64,000 nt of DNA, taken from Chryseobacterium sp. Tr-659 (GTDB lineage Bacteria; Bacteroidota; Bacteroidia; Flavobacteriales; Weeksellaceae). The stretch is from assembly GCF_011752975.1 (NCBI RefSeq), contig NZ_VWWP01000001.1:372001-436000 (forward strand). Reading direction: 5' to 3'. A program made the translations under genes and the position numbers. A model generated the notes under the pieces. That model was given only the letters and a program-made list of their open reading frames with translations. It was not told the DNA's origin and searched no databases. Below, piece by piece: positions 16,977-26,018 of the stretch (the stretch's first letter is position 1; each line of letters opens with the position of its first letter).

Positions 16977-18607
16977 GCTTTCTTTGTTTTATTCCTGAAC
17001 CATTCGATCAGAAAATAGAATAATAAAAATCCTAAAGCAAATATTGAAAATCTCGAAAGAAGATCCCCGGCTCTGGTATAGAATGTCATAGTATCATATA
17101 AATTCACTTTAGCAAATAATGCTGTCTGATCTCCATAAAAAGTATCAGCAGTTACCTCTCCTCTGGCGTCAATATGAGCAGAAATACCACTATTAGCAGC
17201 ACGTGCGATTTCCCTTCTGGTTTCAATAGCTCTTAATCTGGCGTAGGATAAAAGCTGCTTATGTCCTTCGGTAACACCCCACCAGGAATCATTGGTCATA
17301 ATCCCTAAGAAATTAGCTCCTTTTTTTACATAATCGGTAACAAATTCGCCATAAATACTTTCATAGCAAATGATAGGTGCCAGTTTTCCTTTATTATAGG
17401 GATTTGAAAAGGCAACTCTTTCTTTATCAGTACCCAGGGAAGCAACCGTTCCGCCCAGATTAAGCATGGCATCCCCTAAAAGCGGTTTTAAAACATTCAT
17501 GTAAGGGAATATTTCAACCCCCGGAACCAGTTTCCCTTTATGATAAGCCTGTACTTTCTGATTAGGAGCCAGTTGAATGGCTGTATTATAGCTTGTAATC
17601 CAGAGCCCCGTATTAATTTCGTAAGCTTCTTTCGGCATGGTAGCCGGATCAAAATAGAAACGATGAGAGGAAATACCGGTAGCAAACACAGATCCGGGAT
17701 GCTTAGAGAGAAATCCTTTAATATTATTTAAAAGAAAACTTTTTTCAAAGCCTGTTTCAGAGATTGAACCTCTGCCTGGAAGTGCTGTTTCCGGAGCGAT
17801 ATAATAATCAATTTTTCCGGTTGAATTTTTTTCAGCAAGGGTAAGTAAATCCTGCTCTATGGTAAGGCTGTCCTTAGAATATTTTTCCGCATACGGGTCA
17901 AGGTCAGGCTGTAGCATCAGTACATTCACCTGCCCGGATGGTTTTTCATTAAAACTATTGTATTTAATTACCGAAATTATCATCGGAACGGCAATTAAAG
18001 CGGCTATAATAGAAGAATTTTTAATCAGATCTTTTCTTTTTCTTCCAGCCTCCCATGTTCTTACCGTATAGAAAATAAGAACATTGATCAGAAGGATCCA
18101 GAAGCTTCCTCCGGTTGCTCCCAGAGTATCATACCATTGGATCAGTTTCGGATATTCTGAAAATACATTTCCCAGATTCAGCCAGGGCCATGTGAGTTCC
18201 CATCCCAGATGAAATTTTTCAAAACTCATCCAGATAGCAATGAAAAATCCAAGTCCCCAATAAGTCCCCTGTGCATTTTTATACCAATGATAACATTGAA
18301 AAATGAAAGAATATAAAAGAGAGTTAACCAGTACGGGAAATAAAACGGCCATCAGAGAATGACTTCCGTCAGGGTTCTTAGAGCCATACAGCCATCCTGT
18401 AGTTACTATATTCCAGATGACGAAACAGAGGTAAGACAGCCAGAAGATGACGCGCCCCTTTCTTTTGTAGTCTGAAAATTTTGAGATCCCATGTTCCATC
18501 ATCAGAAGAGGAACCAATGCAAAAAATATAAAAAAAGGAACTCCATAAGTAGGCCAGGAAACCGACAGCAGCATCGCTGAAATAAGTGTAAGCAGAACGT
18601 ATTTCAT
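16973..18607 (-). CDS. lnt: Apolipoprotein N-acyltransferase
   Basis: 544 residues. Six or more N-terminal membrane helices (1-215), then a nitrilase-type domain in the periplasm. The catalytic Glu-Lys-Cys triad is visible as E273 in APETALPG, K357 in YHKGKLVPGVE and C414 in IICYESIYG. Adds the third acyl chain to lipoproteins in the inner membrane, consistent with the many lipobox proteins in this window. A final membrane helix precedes the basic C-terminus. Divergent from the vanZ-like gene, 55 bp apart. Confidence 0.93.
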   Translation of the reverse strand: MKYVLLTLISAMLLSVSWPTYGVPFFIFFALVPLLMMEHGISKFSDYKRKGRVIFWLSYLCFVIWNIVTTGWLYGSKNPDGSHSLMAVLFPVLVNSLLYSFIFQCYHWYKNAQGTYWGLGFFIAIWMSFEKFHLGWELTWPWLNLGNVFSEYPKLIQWYDTLGATGGSFWILLINVLIFYTVRTWEAGRKRKDLIKNSSIIAALIAVPMIISVIKYNSFNEKPSGQVNVLMLQPDLDPYAEKYSKDSLTIEQDLLTLAEKNSTGKIDYYIAPETALPGRGSISETGFEKSFLLNNIKGFLSKHPGSVFATGISSHRFYFDPATMPKEAYEINTGLWITSYNTAIQLAPNQKVQAYHKGKLVPGVEIFPYMNVLKPLLGDAMLNLGGTVASLGTDKERVAFSNPYNKGKLAPIICYESIYGEFVTDYVKKGANFLGIMTNDSWWGVTEGHKQLLSYARLRAIETRREIARAANSGISAHIDARGEVTADTFYGDQTALFAKVNLYDTMTFYTRAGDLLSRFSIFALGFLLFYFLIEWFRNKTKKA

Positions 18608-18624
18608 TAAATTATTTTAATACA

Positions 18625-18632
18625 CAAATTTA
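18625..18632 (-). promoter_or_regulatory. -7 element for lnt
   Basis: Minus-strand TAAATTTG (complement of 18625-18632) fits TAnnTTTG, 17 bp before the lnt ATG. Confidence 0.45.
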
Positions 18633-18662
18633 ATGTTTTTGAAATGAATATATTAGCACCCG

Positions 18663-19076
18663 ATGTTAAAGAAAATATATAAAATCATTATTGTACCCTA
18701 TACTTTATTTTTGCTTTACCTGATGTTTCTGGGAATGGGCAGGTTTCAGTATGAGGATAACCTGATCAGGATAGAGCCTGTTTTTTCTACCGTACAGTTT
18801 GTGGAGAACAATATTGACTGGAAGTATAGTATGATGATTATTCTTGGAAATATCATCATGTTTATCCCTTTTGGCTTTTCGGGCTGGATATTTTCGAGAC
18901 TGAAAGATCTTAAGACGCTGCTTTCCGCTTTTATATCAGCAATCGTTATTGTTGAAGCGCTTCAGTATTTTACAAGACTGGGCGTGTTTGAAATAGACGA
19001 TATCATCCTGAATACTTTTGGGGTGTATTTAGGATGGAAAATGCGTTGTATTATAGAGAAAAAAATTAGTTGTTGA
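18663..19076 (+). CDS. VanZ-family membrane protein
   Basis: 137 residues with four predicted membrane helices and the VanZ signature NIIMFIPFGFSGW followed by EALQYFTRLGVFEIDDIILNTFGVYLG. Named after the teicoplanin-resistance accessory protein, but most chromosomal members have no known function and no van cluster is here. The 3' end overlaps proC by 11 bp in convergent orientation, so there is no room for separate terminators. Confidence 0.88.
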   Translation: MLKKIYKIIIVPYTLFLLYLMFLGMGRFQYEDNLIRIEPVFSTVQFVENNIDWKYSMMIILGNIIMFIPFGFSGWIFSRLKDLKTLLSAFISAIVIVEALQYFTRLGVFEIDDIILNTFGVYLGWKMRCIIEKKISC

Positions 19077-19869
19077 GTTCTTTAGCCCGTTTTTCAGCAT
19101 TCAGAATTCCCAGTTTTAGAATTTCTTTGAAACTGTTTTCCTCGAATGTTTTTAAAGCGGCTTCGGTTGTTCCTCCTTTGGAAGCAACGTCTTTAATCAG
19201 TTCTTCAAGGCTTTTTTCAGAATTGTTGATTAAATGATAGGCTCCCAACATGGTTTGTTTTACAAAAAGCTGGGAAAGATTTTCTTCAATTCCCATTTCA
19301 ATTCCTGCTTTAATCATTGCATCAATAATGTAGTAGAAATAAGCAGGCCCGCTTCCTGAAAGGGCAGTTACTCCATCCAGAAGTTCTTCATTTTCCAGAT
19401 AAACTGATCTTCCGGTGCTGTTCAGAAGTCTTTCGATACTGATCAGCTGACTGAAAGAAATACCGTCTGCGGCCGTATATCCTGTAATTCCCATTCCCAG
19501 AAGAGTAGGAGAGTTTGGCATTGCTCTTACCACAAGAGGATGTTTCAGTGATTTCTGAATCTTCTCAATGTTAATTCCGGCCATGATGGATAATATCATC
19601 TGGCTTTCTTTTAAAGTAAATTGAATATTTTCGGTTACAGTCTGGAAATCCTGAGGTTTTACAGCAATAATAATCAGATCGGCATCAAGATCTCTGACTT
19701 CTTCAAAAGTAGAAATTTTTGATTTGGGGAAATCTTCGGCTATTTTGGAGATTTTAGACTGGCTTCTGATAATCAGGTGAAGGTTTTCCGGTTTGATTAA
19801 TTCATACTTCAAAAATGATTTTGAAAATGAAAGTCCCATATTTCCGGCTCCAAGAATAGCTATTTTCAT
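19066..19869 (-). CDS. proC: Pyrroline-5-carboxylate reductase
   Basis: 267 residues. NAD(P)-binding N-terminus MKIAILGAGNMGLSF, then VKPQDF and the signature ALSGSGPAYFYYIIDAMIKA with DVASKGGTTEAAL. Last step of proline synthesis. Last gene of a minus-strand run (aminotransferase, lipoprotein, murB, repeat protein, proC) with 3-13 bp gaps. Confidence 0.95.
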   Translation of the reverse strand: MKIAILGAGNMGLSFSKSFLKYELIKPENLHLIIRSQSKISKIAEDFPKSKISTFEEVRDLDADLIIIAVKPQDFQTVTENIQFTLKESQMILSIMAGINIEKIQKSLKHPLVVRAMPNSPTLLGMGITGYTAADGISFSQLISIERLLNSTGRSVYLENEELLDGVTALSGSGPAYFYYIIDAMIKAGIEMGIEENLSQLFVKQTMLGAYHLINNSEKSLEELIKDVASKGGTTEAALKTFEENSFKEILKLGILNAEKRAKELNN

Positions 19870-19882
19870 ATTTGTGAGCTTA

Positions 19883-20442
19883 TTAATTGTTTTTCTTCAG
19901 ATATTTTTTGAAGACTTTGGTGTAGTTGTCGTTAAAGTTAATTACATCTATATTTTTAAAAAGAATTTTATGAGGAGCTGTGAATTTTCCTGCAGGGTCA
20001 TAGTTCTTAATAATCACTGATTTTTCATTTACTTCTAAAATTTCACCAATTGAAAAAACATTTTTTTATTTTTTTTACTATCAATATTACAGTGAAAATC
20101 TTGTTTTTTGATTGATTTAAAAAGAGATTCTCCACTTTCTAAATCTGTTTTGTCAATAATATTCTTATTAAATCGTATAAGTTTTTCATCTAAATAAATA
20201 GCCTTAGAAATTTTGTCATATTTATTATGACGTATTCCCCTTACTTTGTTGTAAAGAACAATTTTAGTGCCCACTAAAGCAAAATCATTTGATTCTTCAA
20301 TCATCAGAAAATGATCAGAAAATTTAACTATAAAACCAAAGATAGCAGAATCGTCATCAAGATATACTTTAACAAAATCAGTGTTCTTGATGTGTTTTTG
20401 AATCAGCTTCTTAAATTCTTTTTCATTTAAATCTTTTCCCAT
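19883..20442 (-). pseudogene. Two-repeat Sm-like/barrel protein of unknown function, split by a homopolymer frameshift
   Basis: The frame beginning at 20442 runs for 135 codons and stops at 20035. The -1 frame at the A-runs (complement of about 20053-20075) continues without stops for about 55 more codons to TAA at 19883-19885, giving NVFSIGEILEVNEKS...KKYLKKNN. That extension resembles the first half: IGEILEVNEKSVIIKN...APHKILFKNIDVINF parallels FGFIVKFSDHFLMIEE...GTKIVLYNKVRGIRH. The full-length protein was therefore probably about 185 residues with two related small beta-barrel repeats. With the extension, the gap to proC is 13 bp, like the rest of the operon. Possible explanations are a real frameshift mutation, a sequencing error in A7/A8 runs, or programmed slippage. 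Confidence 0.7.
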
Positions 20443-20455
20443 TTTTTAATTCTTT

Positions 20456-21469
20456 TTAGATAATATTCACCTCCCGTTCAAGCTCAATCCCGAATCTTTC
20501 TTTCACAGAGTTGATAATTTCAGTAGAAAAATCAAAAATTTCTTTTCCTGTAGCGCTCCCCGTGGCATTAATAATGACCAGCGATTGTAATTTGTGGGAA
20601 GCTGCATTTCCAATCTGTTTTCCTTTCCAGCCGCATTGTTCGATCAGCCATCCCGCCGGGACTTTTACCTGATTTCCGTTAGGGTATCCCTGGATGTTTT
20701 CAAACTTTTGCTTTAGAGCTTCAAATTGTGCTAAAGGAATGGTTGGATTCTTGAAGAAGCTTCCAGCATTCCCGATCTCTTTAGGATCAGGAAGTTTACT
20801 TTGTCTGATGTGAATTACAGCTTTGGAAATATCCTGGATGGTAGGGGTTTCAATTCCCATGTTTTTCAGTTCGGATTGGATAGCGCCGTATTCTGTTTTG
20901 ATGTGGTGATCTTTTTGGGTAAGTTTGAAAATGACTTCCAAAATAACATATCTGCCCTTTCCTTCCTGTTTGAAAATAGAATCTCTATAACCAAATCTGC
21001 ATTGTTCAAGATTGAAAGTTTTAAGTTCAAGATCTTGAAGGTCTAATACCTGGCAGCTCTCAAAAATATCTTTGATCTCCGTTCCGTAAGCCCCGATATT
21101 CTGCATAGGAGAAGTCCCTACATTTCCGGGAATTAAAGAAAGGTTCTCTAACCCACCGTAGTTTTTCTGTAAGCAGTACATCACGAGCTCATGCCAATTT
21201 TCACCTGCTTTTGCCGTGACCAGAACTTCATTTTCGTTGATGCTTTCTTCGGAAATTCCTTTTAAATTAAGCTTGATTGCTATCCCATCAAAATCCTTTG
21301 TCAGTAAAATATTACTTCCTCCTCCTAAAAAAAGAAGCGGAAGAGAGTGGTTTTTCGCAAAAAGGATGGCCTCTTTTAATTCTTCAAGGGTACTGACTTC
21401 GGCAAAATATTTTGCTTGGGCTTCAACGCCGAATGTGTTATAAGGCTTTAAGGAAAAATGTTCTTGCAT
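20456..21469 (-). CDS. murB: UDP-N-acetylenolpyruvoylglucosamine reductase
   Basis: 337 residues. FAD-binding YNTFGVEAQAKYF and LFLGGGSNILLT, then IPGNVGTSPMQNIGAYGTE and GNAGSFFKNP (catalytic Ser region). This is the type I MurB architecture, ending ERFGIELEREVNII. Reduces the enolpyruvyl group in the second step of peptidoglycan precursor synthesis; the first-step enzyme MurA is also in this window at 43418-44725. Confidence 0.95.
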   Translation of the reverse strand: MQEHFSLKPYNTFGVEAQAKYFAEVSTLEELKEAILFAKNHSLPLLFLGGGSNILLTKDFDGIAIKLNLKGISEESINENEVLVTAKAGENWHELVMYCLQKNYGGLENLSLIPGNVGTSPMQNIGAYGTEIKDIFESCQVLDLQDLELKTFNLEQCRFGYRDSIFKQEGKGRYVILEVIFKLTQKDHHIKTEYGAIQSELKNMGIETPTIQDISKAVIHIRQSKLPDPKEIGNAGSFFKNPTIPLAQFEALKQKFENIQGYPNGNQVKVPAGWLIEQCGWKGKQIGNAASHKLQSLVIINATGSATGKEIFDFSTEIINSVKERFGIELEREVNII

Positions 21470-21472
21470 GTT

Positions 21473-21958
21473 TTATCGGTATTCTTTTGGAAGAATGTTG
21501 TCTATTTGTTCTTTAAGTTGTTCTAGCTGCTTGTAATGCACAGTGTCTGCAAAGGCATTGACATAGATGTGCGACTTCTTTGGTGTGCGGATCTGAATGG
21601 TTTCATCTATACCGTCTACCGACTGCTGGCTCGGAGAGCTTTTAATGTGGTTAAGATCTTCAATTTTTACAGATGAGATAAGCTTTCTCCAGGTATCTGT
21701 AGTAATGCCTGATCTCCATTCTTTGTGGGTTTGGTTGGAAGTCATTCCTTTTTCTGCAAAAACGGAATCTTCCGTAATCTTGATAATGTTGTAATGACCG
21801 AGTGTTCCGCCAATGTGTGATAAACTGATAAAAGTGATCTCATGCGGATTTTTACGAGTAACTGTTTGTTCCGTTTTTTTGAAATCACAGGAAAAAAATG
21901 CCGACAGCAAAAGAATCGAAAACAGTATTTTCAGATGTATATTTTTTGTTGTCGGCAT
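21473..21958 (-). CDS. Small lipoprotein of unknown function
   Basis: 161 residues. N-terminal hydrophobic stretch ending in a lipobox, LLLSAFFSC, with Cys about residue 24, so it is probably lipidated. The mature part contains HIGGTLGHYNIIKITEDSVFAEK and a DGIDETIQIRTPKKSHIYVN stretch that reads as an exposed beta-rich domain. No family recognised. Sits between murB (3 bp) and the aminotransferase (11 bp) in one operon. Confidence 0.75.
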   Translation of the reverse strand: MPTTKNIHLKILFSILLLSAFFSCDFKKTEQTVTRKNPHEITFISLSHIGGTLGHYNIIKITEDSVFAEKGMTSNQTHKEWRSGITTDTWRKLISSVKIEDLNHIKSSPSQQSVDGIDETIQIRTPKKSHIYVNAFADTVHYKQLEQLKEQIDNILPKEYR

Positions 21959-21969
21959 TGTGGTATAAT

Positions 21970-23175
21970 TTATAGGCTAAATTCTTCTCTGTACTTCTTT
22001 AAAGCTTCTTTAAGAATTTCAGCACTTCTTTTTAAATCTTCTTCTTTCAGAACGTAAGCAATTCTTACCTGTTTTTTTCCTAATTCAGGATCGCTGTAGA
22101 AACCTCCTGCAGGTGCTACCATGATGGTTTCATTATTAAGAGAATATTTTTCAAGCAGCCACTGTGCAAATTTTTCCGTATCGTCTACAGGAAGTTCTGC
22201 AACACAGTAAAAAGCTCCTTTAGGTTTAGGACAGATTACTCCGGGAATAGCATTAAGAAGGTCTACCAATATATTTCTTCTGTGAGTATATTCTTCTCTT
22301 ACAGCTCTGATGTAAGGACCATCATTCTGGTGGGCAGCAGTTGCTGCAATCTGACCCAAAAGGACAGGACTTAATCTTGCCTGAGCAAAAAGCATTGCTG
22401 CATTACGGATTTTGTTGGAGCGTGTAACCATACATCCGATTCTTACTCCACACATAGAATAACGCTTGGATTCGGAATCGATAATGATGCAGTTCTCGCT
22501 TAGTTCAGGGAAGTCAAGCATTGAGATCTGCTGTTTCCCGTCATATACATATTCTCTGTAAACTTCATCCGAAATGATTACAATATCATATTTCAAAGCG
22601 ATTTCCGCAAGTTTCTGAAGTTCTTCACGCGTATATAAATATCCTGTAGGGTTACCAGGGTTACAAATGATGATCGCCCTTGTTTTTTCTGTGATTTTTT
22701 TCTCAAATTCCTCAACAGGAGGTAAAGCAAAACCGGTATCAATAGTAGAAGGAACCGCTACAACATTCACATCGAATGTGCTGGTGAAACCATTGTAATT
22801 AGCATAATAAGGTTCAGGAATGATCACTTCATCACCTTCATCGCATAAAGTAGAGATGGCAAAATTAAGGGCTTCAGAACCCCCATTGGTTACAATGAAA
22901 TTATCAGGAGTAAGGTCTGAAAAACCTAAAGAATGATAATATTCTGTAAGGGCTTTTCTGTATTCTATATTACCTTCAGAAAGCGCGTATTCCAATACTT
23001 TCAGATCGATATTCTTTAAAGCATTTAAAGCTGTTTCCGGAGTTTCAATATCAGGCTGTCCGATATTAAGGTGATATACTTTTATTCCTTTCTGTTTTGC
23101 TTGTAATGCAAAGGGAACCAGTTTTCTTACCGGCGATGGCGGCATATGCAGTGCTCTGTTTGAAATATTCGGCAT
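21970..23175 (-). CDS. PLP-dependent aminotransferase (class I/II, aspartate-aminotransferase-like)
   Basis: 401 residues. Fold-type I features are LNIGQPDIETP, VTNGGSEALNF, CNPGNPTGYLYTREEL, DEVYREYVYDG and the PLP lysine K237 in DSESKRYSMCGVRIG. Conserved arginine near the C-terminus (VRIAYVLKEEDL) for substrate carboxylate. Substrate not determinable from sequence; aspartate, aromatic or branched donors are all possible. First gene of the murB-proC operon. Confidence 0.9.
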   Translation of the reverse strand: MPNISNRALHMPPSPVRKLVPFALQAKQKGIKVYHLNIGQPDIETPETALNALKNIDLKVLEYALSEGNIEYRKALTEYYHSLGFSDLTPDNFIVTNGGSEALNFAISTLCDEGDEVIIPEPYYANYNGFTSTFDVNVVAVPSTIDTGFALPPVEEFEKKITEKTRAIIICNPGNPTGYLYTREELQKLAEIALKYDIVIISDEVYREYVYDGKQQISMLDFPELSENCIIIDSESKRYSMCGVRIGCMVTRSNKIRNAAMLFAQARLSPVLLGQIAATAAHQNDGPYIRAVREEYTHRRNILVDLLNAIPGVICPKPKGAFYCVAELPVDDTEKFAQWLLEKYSLNNETIMVAPAGGFYSDPELGKKQVRIAYVLKEEDLKRSAEILKEALKKYREEFSL

Positions 23176-23398
23176 TGTTCAAAAATTTGTATGACAAAAA
23201 TAAGATTTAATTTCTCAATAATAAAATTAAGGATCAATTAGAAACAGATCATTAGTTTATGAATAGGTTTTTTGAAAAAATAAAATTCATAATAAAAACG
23301 ATGATATTGAGTATATTTTTAATTAATATTGATTTTTTATTAAAAATAATCTTTTTGTATTGAAATTTTTATTAATTTTCAAAACAAATGTGAATAAA

Positions 23399-25873
23399 AT
23401 GACAATAAATTTATTTTCTAGAGCTTTACCTGCTATTGCTCTTTTTTCTGCCACGGCTATGATGGCTCAAAATTTTCAGACTTTACCCATTTCTTCAGGC
23501 TATACTGCCGATGTAATTGCTAACGGAATAGGTTCTTCATCTGTTTCTACCAGTAATGATGTAGATGGAGTTTCTTACGCTTTTGTTGCAAGAGATTTTC
23601 AGTTAACTTCTACAAGCACACCTATTACCTATGGTTTGCCATCGGATGGTATTATCAATTCTGTTGTTGCAGGAACTCCTGGGCTCAGCTATGTATTGGG
23701 AAATCTAAGCGGGAATAATTCATTAAGACTGGCAGCAGCCAATGATAGCGGAACTCTTACTTTTACCGCACCTAAGCGTGCATTTACCCTGTACATGCTT
23801 TCTACCAGCGGGAGCGGAACCTCTACAGTGAATGTAACAGTTAATTTTACGGATGGTTCCAGCCAGACATTTTCCGGAATCAGCCTTTCTGACTGGTATG
23901 GAGGGGTCAATTTTGCAATACAGGGAATAGGAAGAATTAAAAGAACTTCAGATGCGCTGGAATCCAGTACTACAGATCCAAGACTTTATCAGAATGCATT
24001 AACAATAGATACGGCAAACCAGACCAAACCCATACAGAGTGTAACCGTAACCAAAGCCAGCGGTTCAGGTATACCTAATATTTTTGCTTTTTCTGCAGAT
24101 GTATATTCAGATTGTGCTCCTCCTGTTTTACAGGCCGTTTCAGGTATTACTGCCAACTCCGCTGCAGTTTCATGGAGCACTCCTACGAATGCTGTAAGCT
24201 ACGATGTATATCACAGCACTTCTAGTACAATACCTGCCAATACAGTAACACCTACCTATCCGGGAGTGACAGGTACAGGGACTACGATAGGAAATCTTAA
24301 TTCAAATACAACCTATTATTATTGGGTAAGAACGAACTGTAGTTCTGCAACGAGCCAAAGTGTATGGTCTTTTGGAGGCACATTTAAAACGGCTTGTTCT
24401 ACTTTTACTACTCCTTATACGGAAAACTTTGACACTACAAGTGCGGGTTCTTCAACAAATACAAATGCTCCCAGCTGTTGGGCATATCTGGAAAGTGCAT
24501 CATTTGCAGGCTACGGATATGTAATTGCATCAAATGGGTATTCAGCACCTAATTCTTATTATCTTAACAATTCAACGGCCACTACAGGCAGCCAGATGTT
24601 GGTTGCTCCTCCCACTATAAATCTTTCAGATGGAACTAAGCGCGTGAGATTTTATGCTAAAGGAGGATCAAGTAATTATACATTATTAGTGGGTACTTTA
24701 TCGAATCCTGCAGATCCGGCTTCTTTTACACAGATCGGATCTCCTATTACCTTAACGACTAACCATGCACAATACACTGTGAATATCCCTGCGGGTACTG
24801 ATCTTCAATTAGCATTTAAACATGGTTTGGGAGGTTCAAGCCGCTCTATTTATATTGATAATATTACCGTTCAGGATATTCCTTCCTGTCTTGAGCCTAC
24901 TGCAGTTGTCTCATCAAATGTTACCATGAATGCTGCAACAATTGGTTGGACGGCACCTGCTTCTGTCCCTGCAAATGGGTATGAAGTATATTACAGCACA
25001 AACAGTACGGCTCCTGATGCATCTACTGTTTTAAACGCTGCAAATTCTGTAACTTCTTCTACAACTTCAGCACCTTTAAGCACTTTGTCTTCTGATTCAA
25101 ATTACTATGTGTGGGTGAGATCTGTATGCAGCGCGTCAGATAAGAGTATCTGGAGTGAGCTTGCCACATTCAGAACAGGGTATTGTCTGCCTTCATCTAC
25201 AGCCCAGAATTCATGGCTTTCTTCCTTCAGTTCCACGGGAGCGCTTATAGATATGGCATATACATCCGGTTCGAGCGTAACGGGAGGATATCAAAACTTA
25301 ATAGCTACTAATAACAGGATAACAAATGCTCCGGGAGTTAACACTCCGATATCTTTCACAGCCGGAGGGCCTACATGTGGTATTGCGGTTTGGGTAGACT
25401 GGAATAATAATTTGACGTTTGAGGCTTCGGAAAGAATGTTTGCCACTTCAACTTATATAACAACTACTACAGGCTCTATTACAGCACCTGCAGGAACTCC
25501 TGTTGGAAATTATAGAATGAGGGTTGTGACTGATTATAACAGTACAGCACCGTCTAGCCCTTGTGGTGCTATTTCTCGAGGAGAATTTATTGATTTTATA
25601 TTTGAAGTAGCCACGTCTTTATCAACTTCTGAGACAGAGGTGAAGAAAAAAGAGGTGAATGTATATCCTAATCCATTCAAAGATGTTCTGCATATTGCGG
25701 ATACGAAAGATATAAAATCTGTAATCATTACTGATGTAGCAGGAAGAGTGGTGAAAGTTATTGATAGTCCTGCAAAAGAACTTCAGCTAAGTGAATTGAA
25801 TGCCGGCCTGTATTTAGTGACAATGAATTTCAAAGATGGTTCAAAATCTACCGTAAAAGCAATTAAAAAATAA
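23399..25873 (+). CDS. Secreted fibronectin-III/GEVED-domain protein with T9SS sorting domain
   Basis: 824 residues from the ATG at 23399, chosen because it places the signal peptide (MTINLFSRALPAIALFSATAMMAQ) at the N-terminus; an in-frame ATG at 23360 would add 13 residues. Order: an N-terminal beta domain (to about 230), a fibronectin-III repeat (about 235-330), a jelly-roll/MAM-like adhesion domain (about 335-490), a second fibronectin-III (about 495-590), a GEVED domain (VWVDWNNNLTFEASERMF) and a C-terminal type IX sorting signal (NVYPNPFKDVLHIAD ... LNAGLYLVTMNFKDG). Likely a surface adhesin or enzyme-free matrix protein; no catalytic motif is seen. Confidence 0.88.
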   Translation: MTINLFSRALPAIALFSATAMMAQNFQTLPISSGYTADVIANGIGSSSVSTSNDVDGVSYAFVARDFQLTSTSTPITYGLPSDGIINSVVAGTPGLSYVLGNLSGNNSLRLAAANDSGTLTFTAPKRAFTLYMLSTSGSGTSTVNVTVNFTDGSSQTFSGISLSDWYGGVNFAIQGIGRIKRTSDALESSTTDPRLYQNALTIDTANQTKPIQSVTVTKASGSGIPNIFAFSADVYSDCAPPVLQAVSGITANSAAVSWSTPTNAVSYDVYHSTSSTIPANTVTPTYPGVTGTGTTIGNLNSNTTYYYWVRTNCSSATSQSVWSFGGTFKTACSTFTTPYTENFDTTSAGSSTNTNAPSCWAYLESASFAGYGYVIASNGYSAPNSYYLNNSTATTGSQMLVAPPTINLSDGTKRVRFYAKGGSSNYTLLVGTLSNPADPASFTQIGSPITLTTNHAQYTVNIPAGTDLQLAFKHGLGGSSRSIYIDNITVQDIPSCLEPTAVVSSNVTMNAATIGWTAPASVPANGYEVYYSTNSTAPDASTVLNAANSVTSSTTSAPLSTLSSDSNYYVWVRSVCSASDKSIWSELATFRTGYCLPSSTAQNSWLSSFSSTGALIDMAYTSGSSVTGGYQNLIATNNRITNAPGVNTPISFTAGGPTCGIAVWVDWNNNLTFEASERMFATSTYITTTTGSITAPAGTPVGNYRMRVVTDYNSTAPSSPCGAISRGEFIDFIFEVATSLSTSETEVKKKEVNVYPNPFKDVLHIADTKDIKSVIITDVAGRVVKVIDSPAKELQLSELNAGLYLVTMNFKDGSKSTVKAIKK

Positions 25874-25897
25874 AAATTTTGAGTTAATAATTTCCTG

Positions 25898-25930
25898 AGG
25901 TGGCTATATTTTGTATAGCTGCCTTTTTTT
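25898..25930 (+). terminator. Terminator of the GEVED/T9SS gene
   Basis: AGGTGGCTATA (25898-25908) pairs with TATAGCTGCCT (25914-25924) using two G-U pairs, followed by a T-run to 25930. Confidence 0.75.
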
Positions 25931-25989
25931 ATTCAAAACGATGAAAAATATCCGGGAAATCATTTTTCAAGATGTTCATAAAATTATTA

Positions 25990-25997
25990 TACATTTG
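25990..25997 (+). promoter_or_regulatory. -7 element for the 26019-28635 gene pair
   Basis: TACATTTG matches TAnnTTTG 22 bp before the ATG at 26019. It falls inside the longer in-frame extension, which supports 26019 as the true start. Confidence 0.6.
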
Positions 25998-26018
25998 CGC
26001 CGAAAAACTATAAAACCT

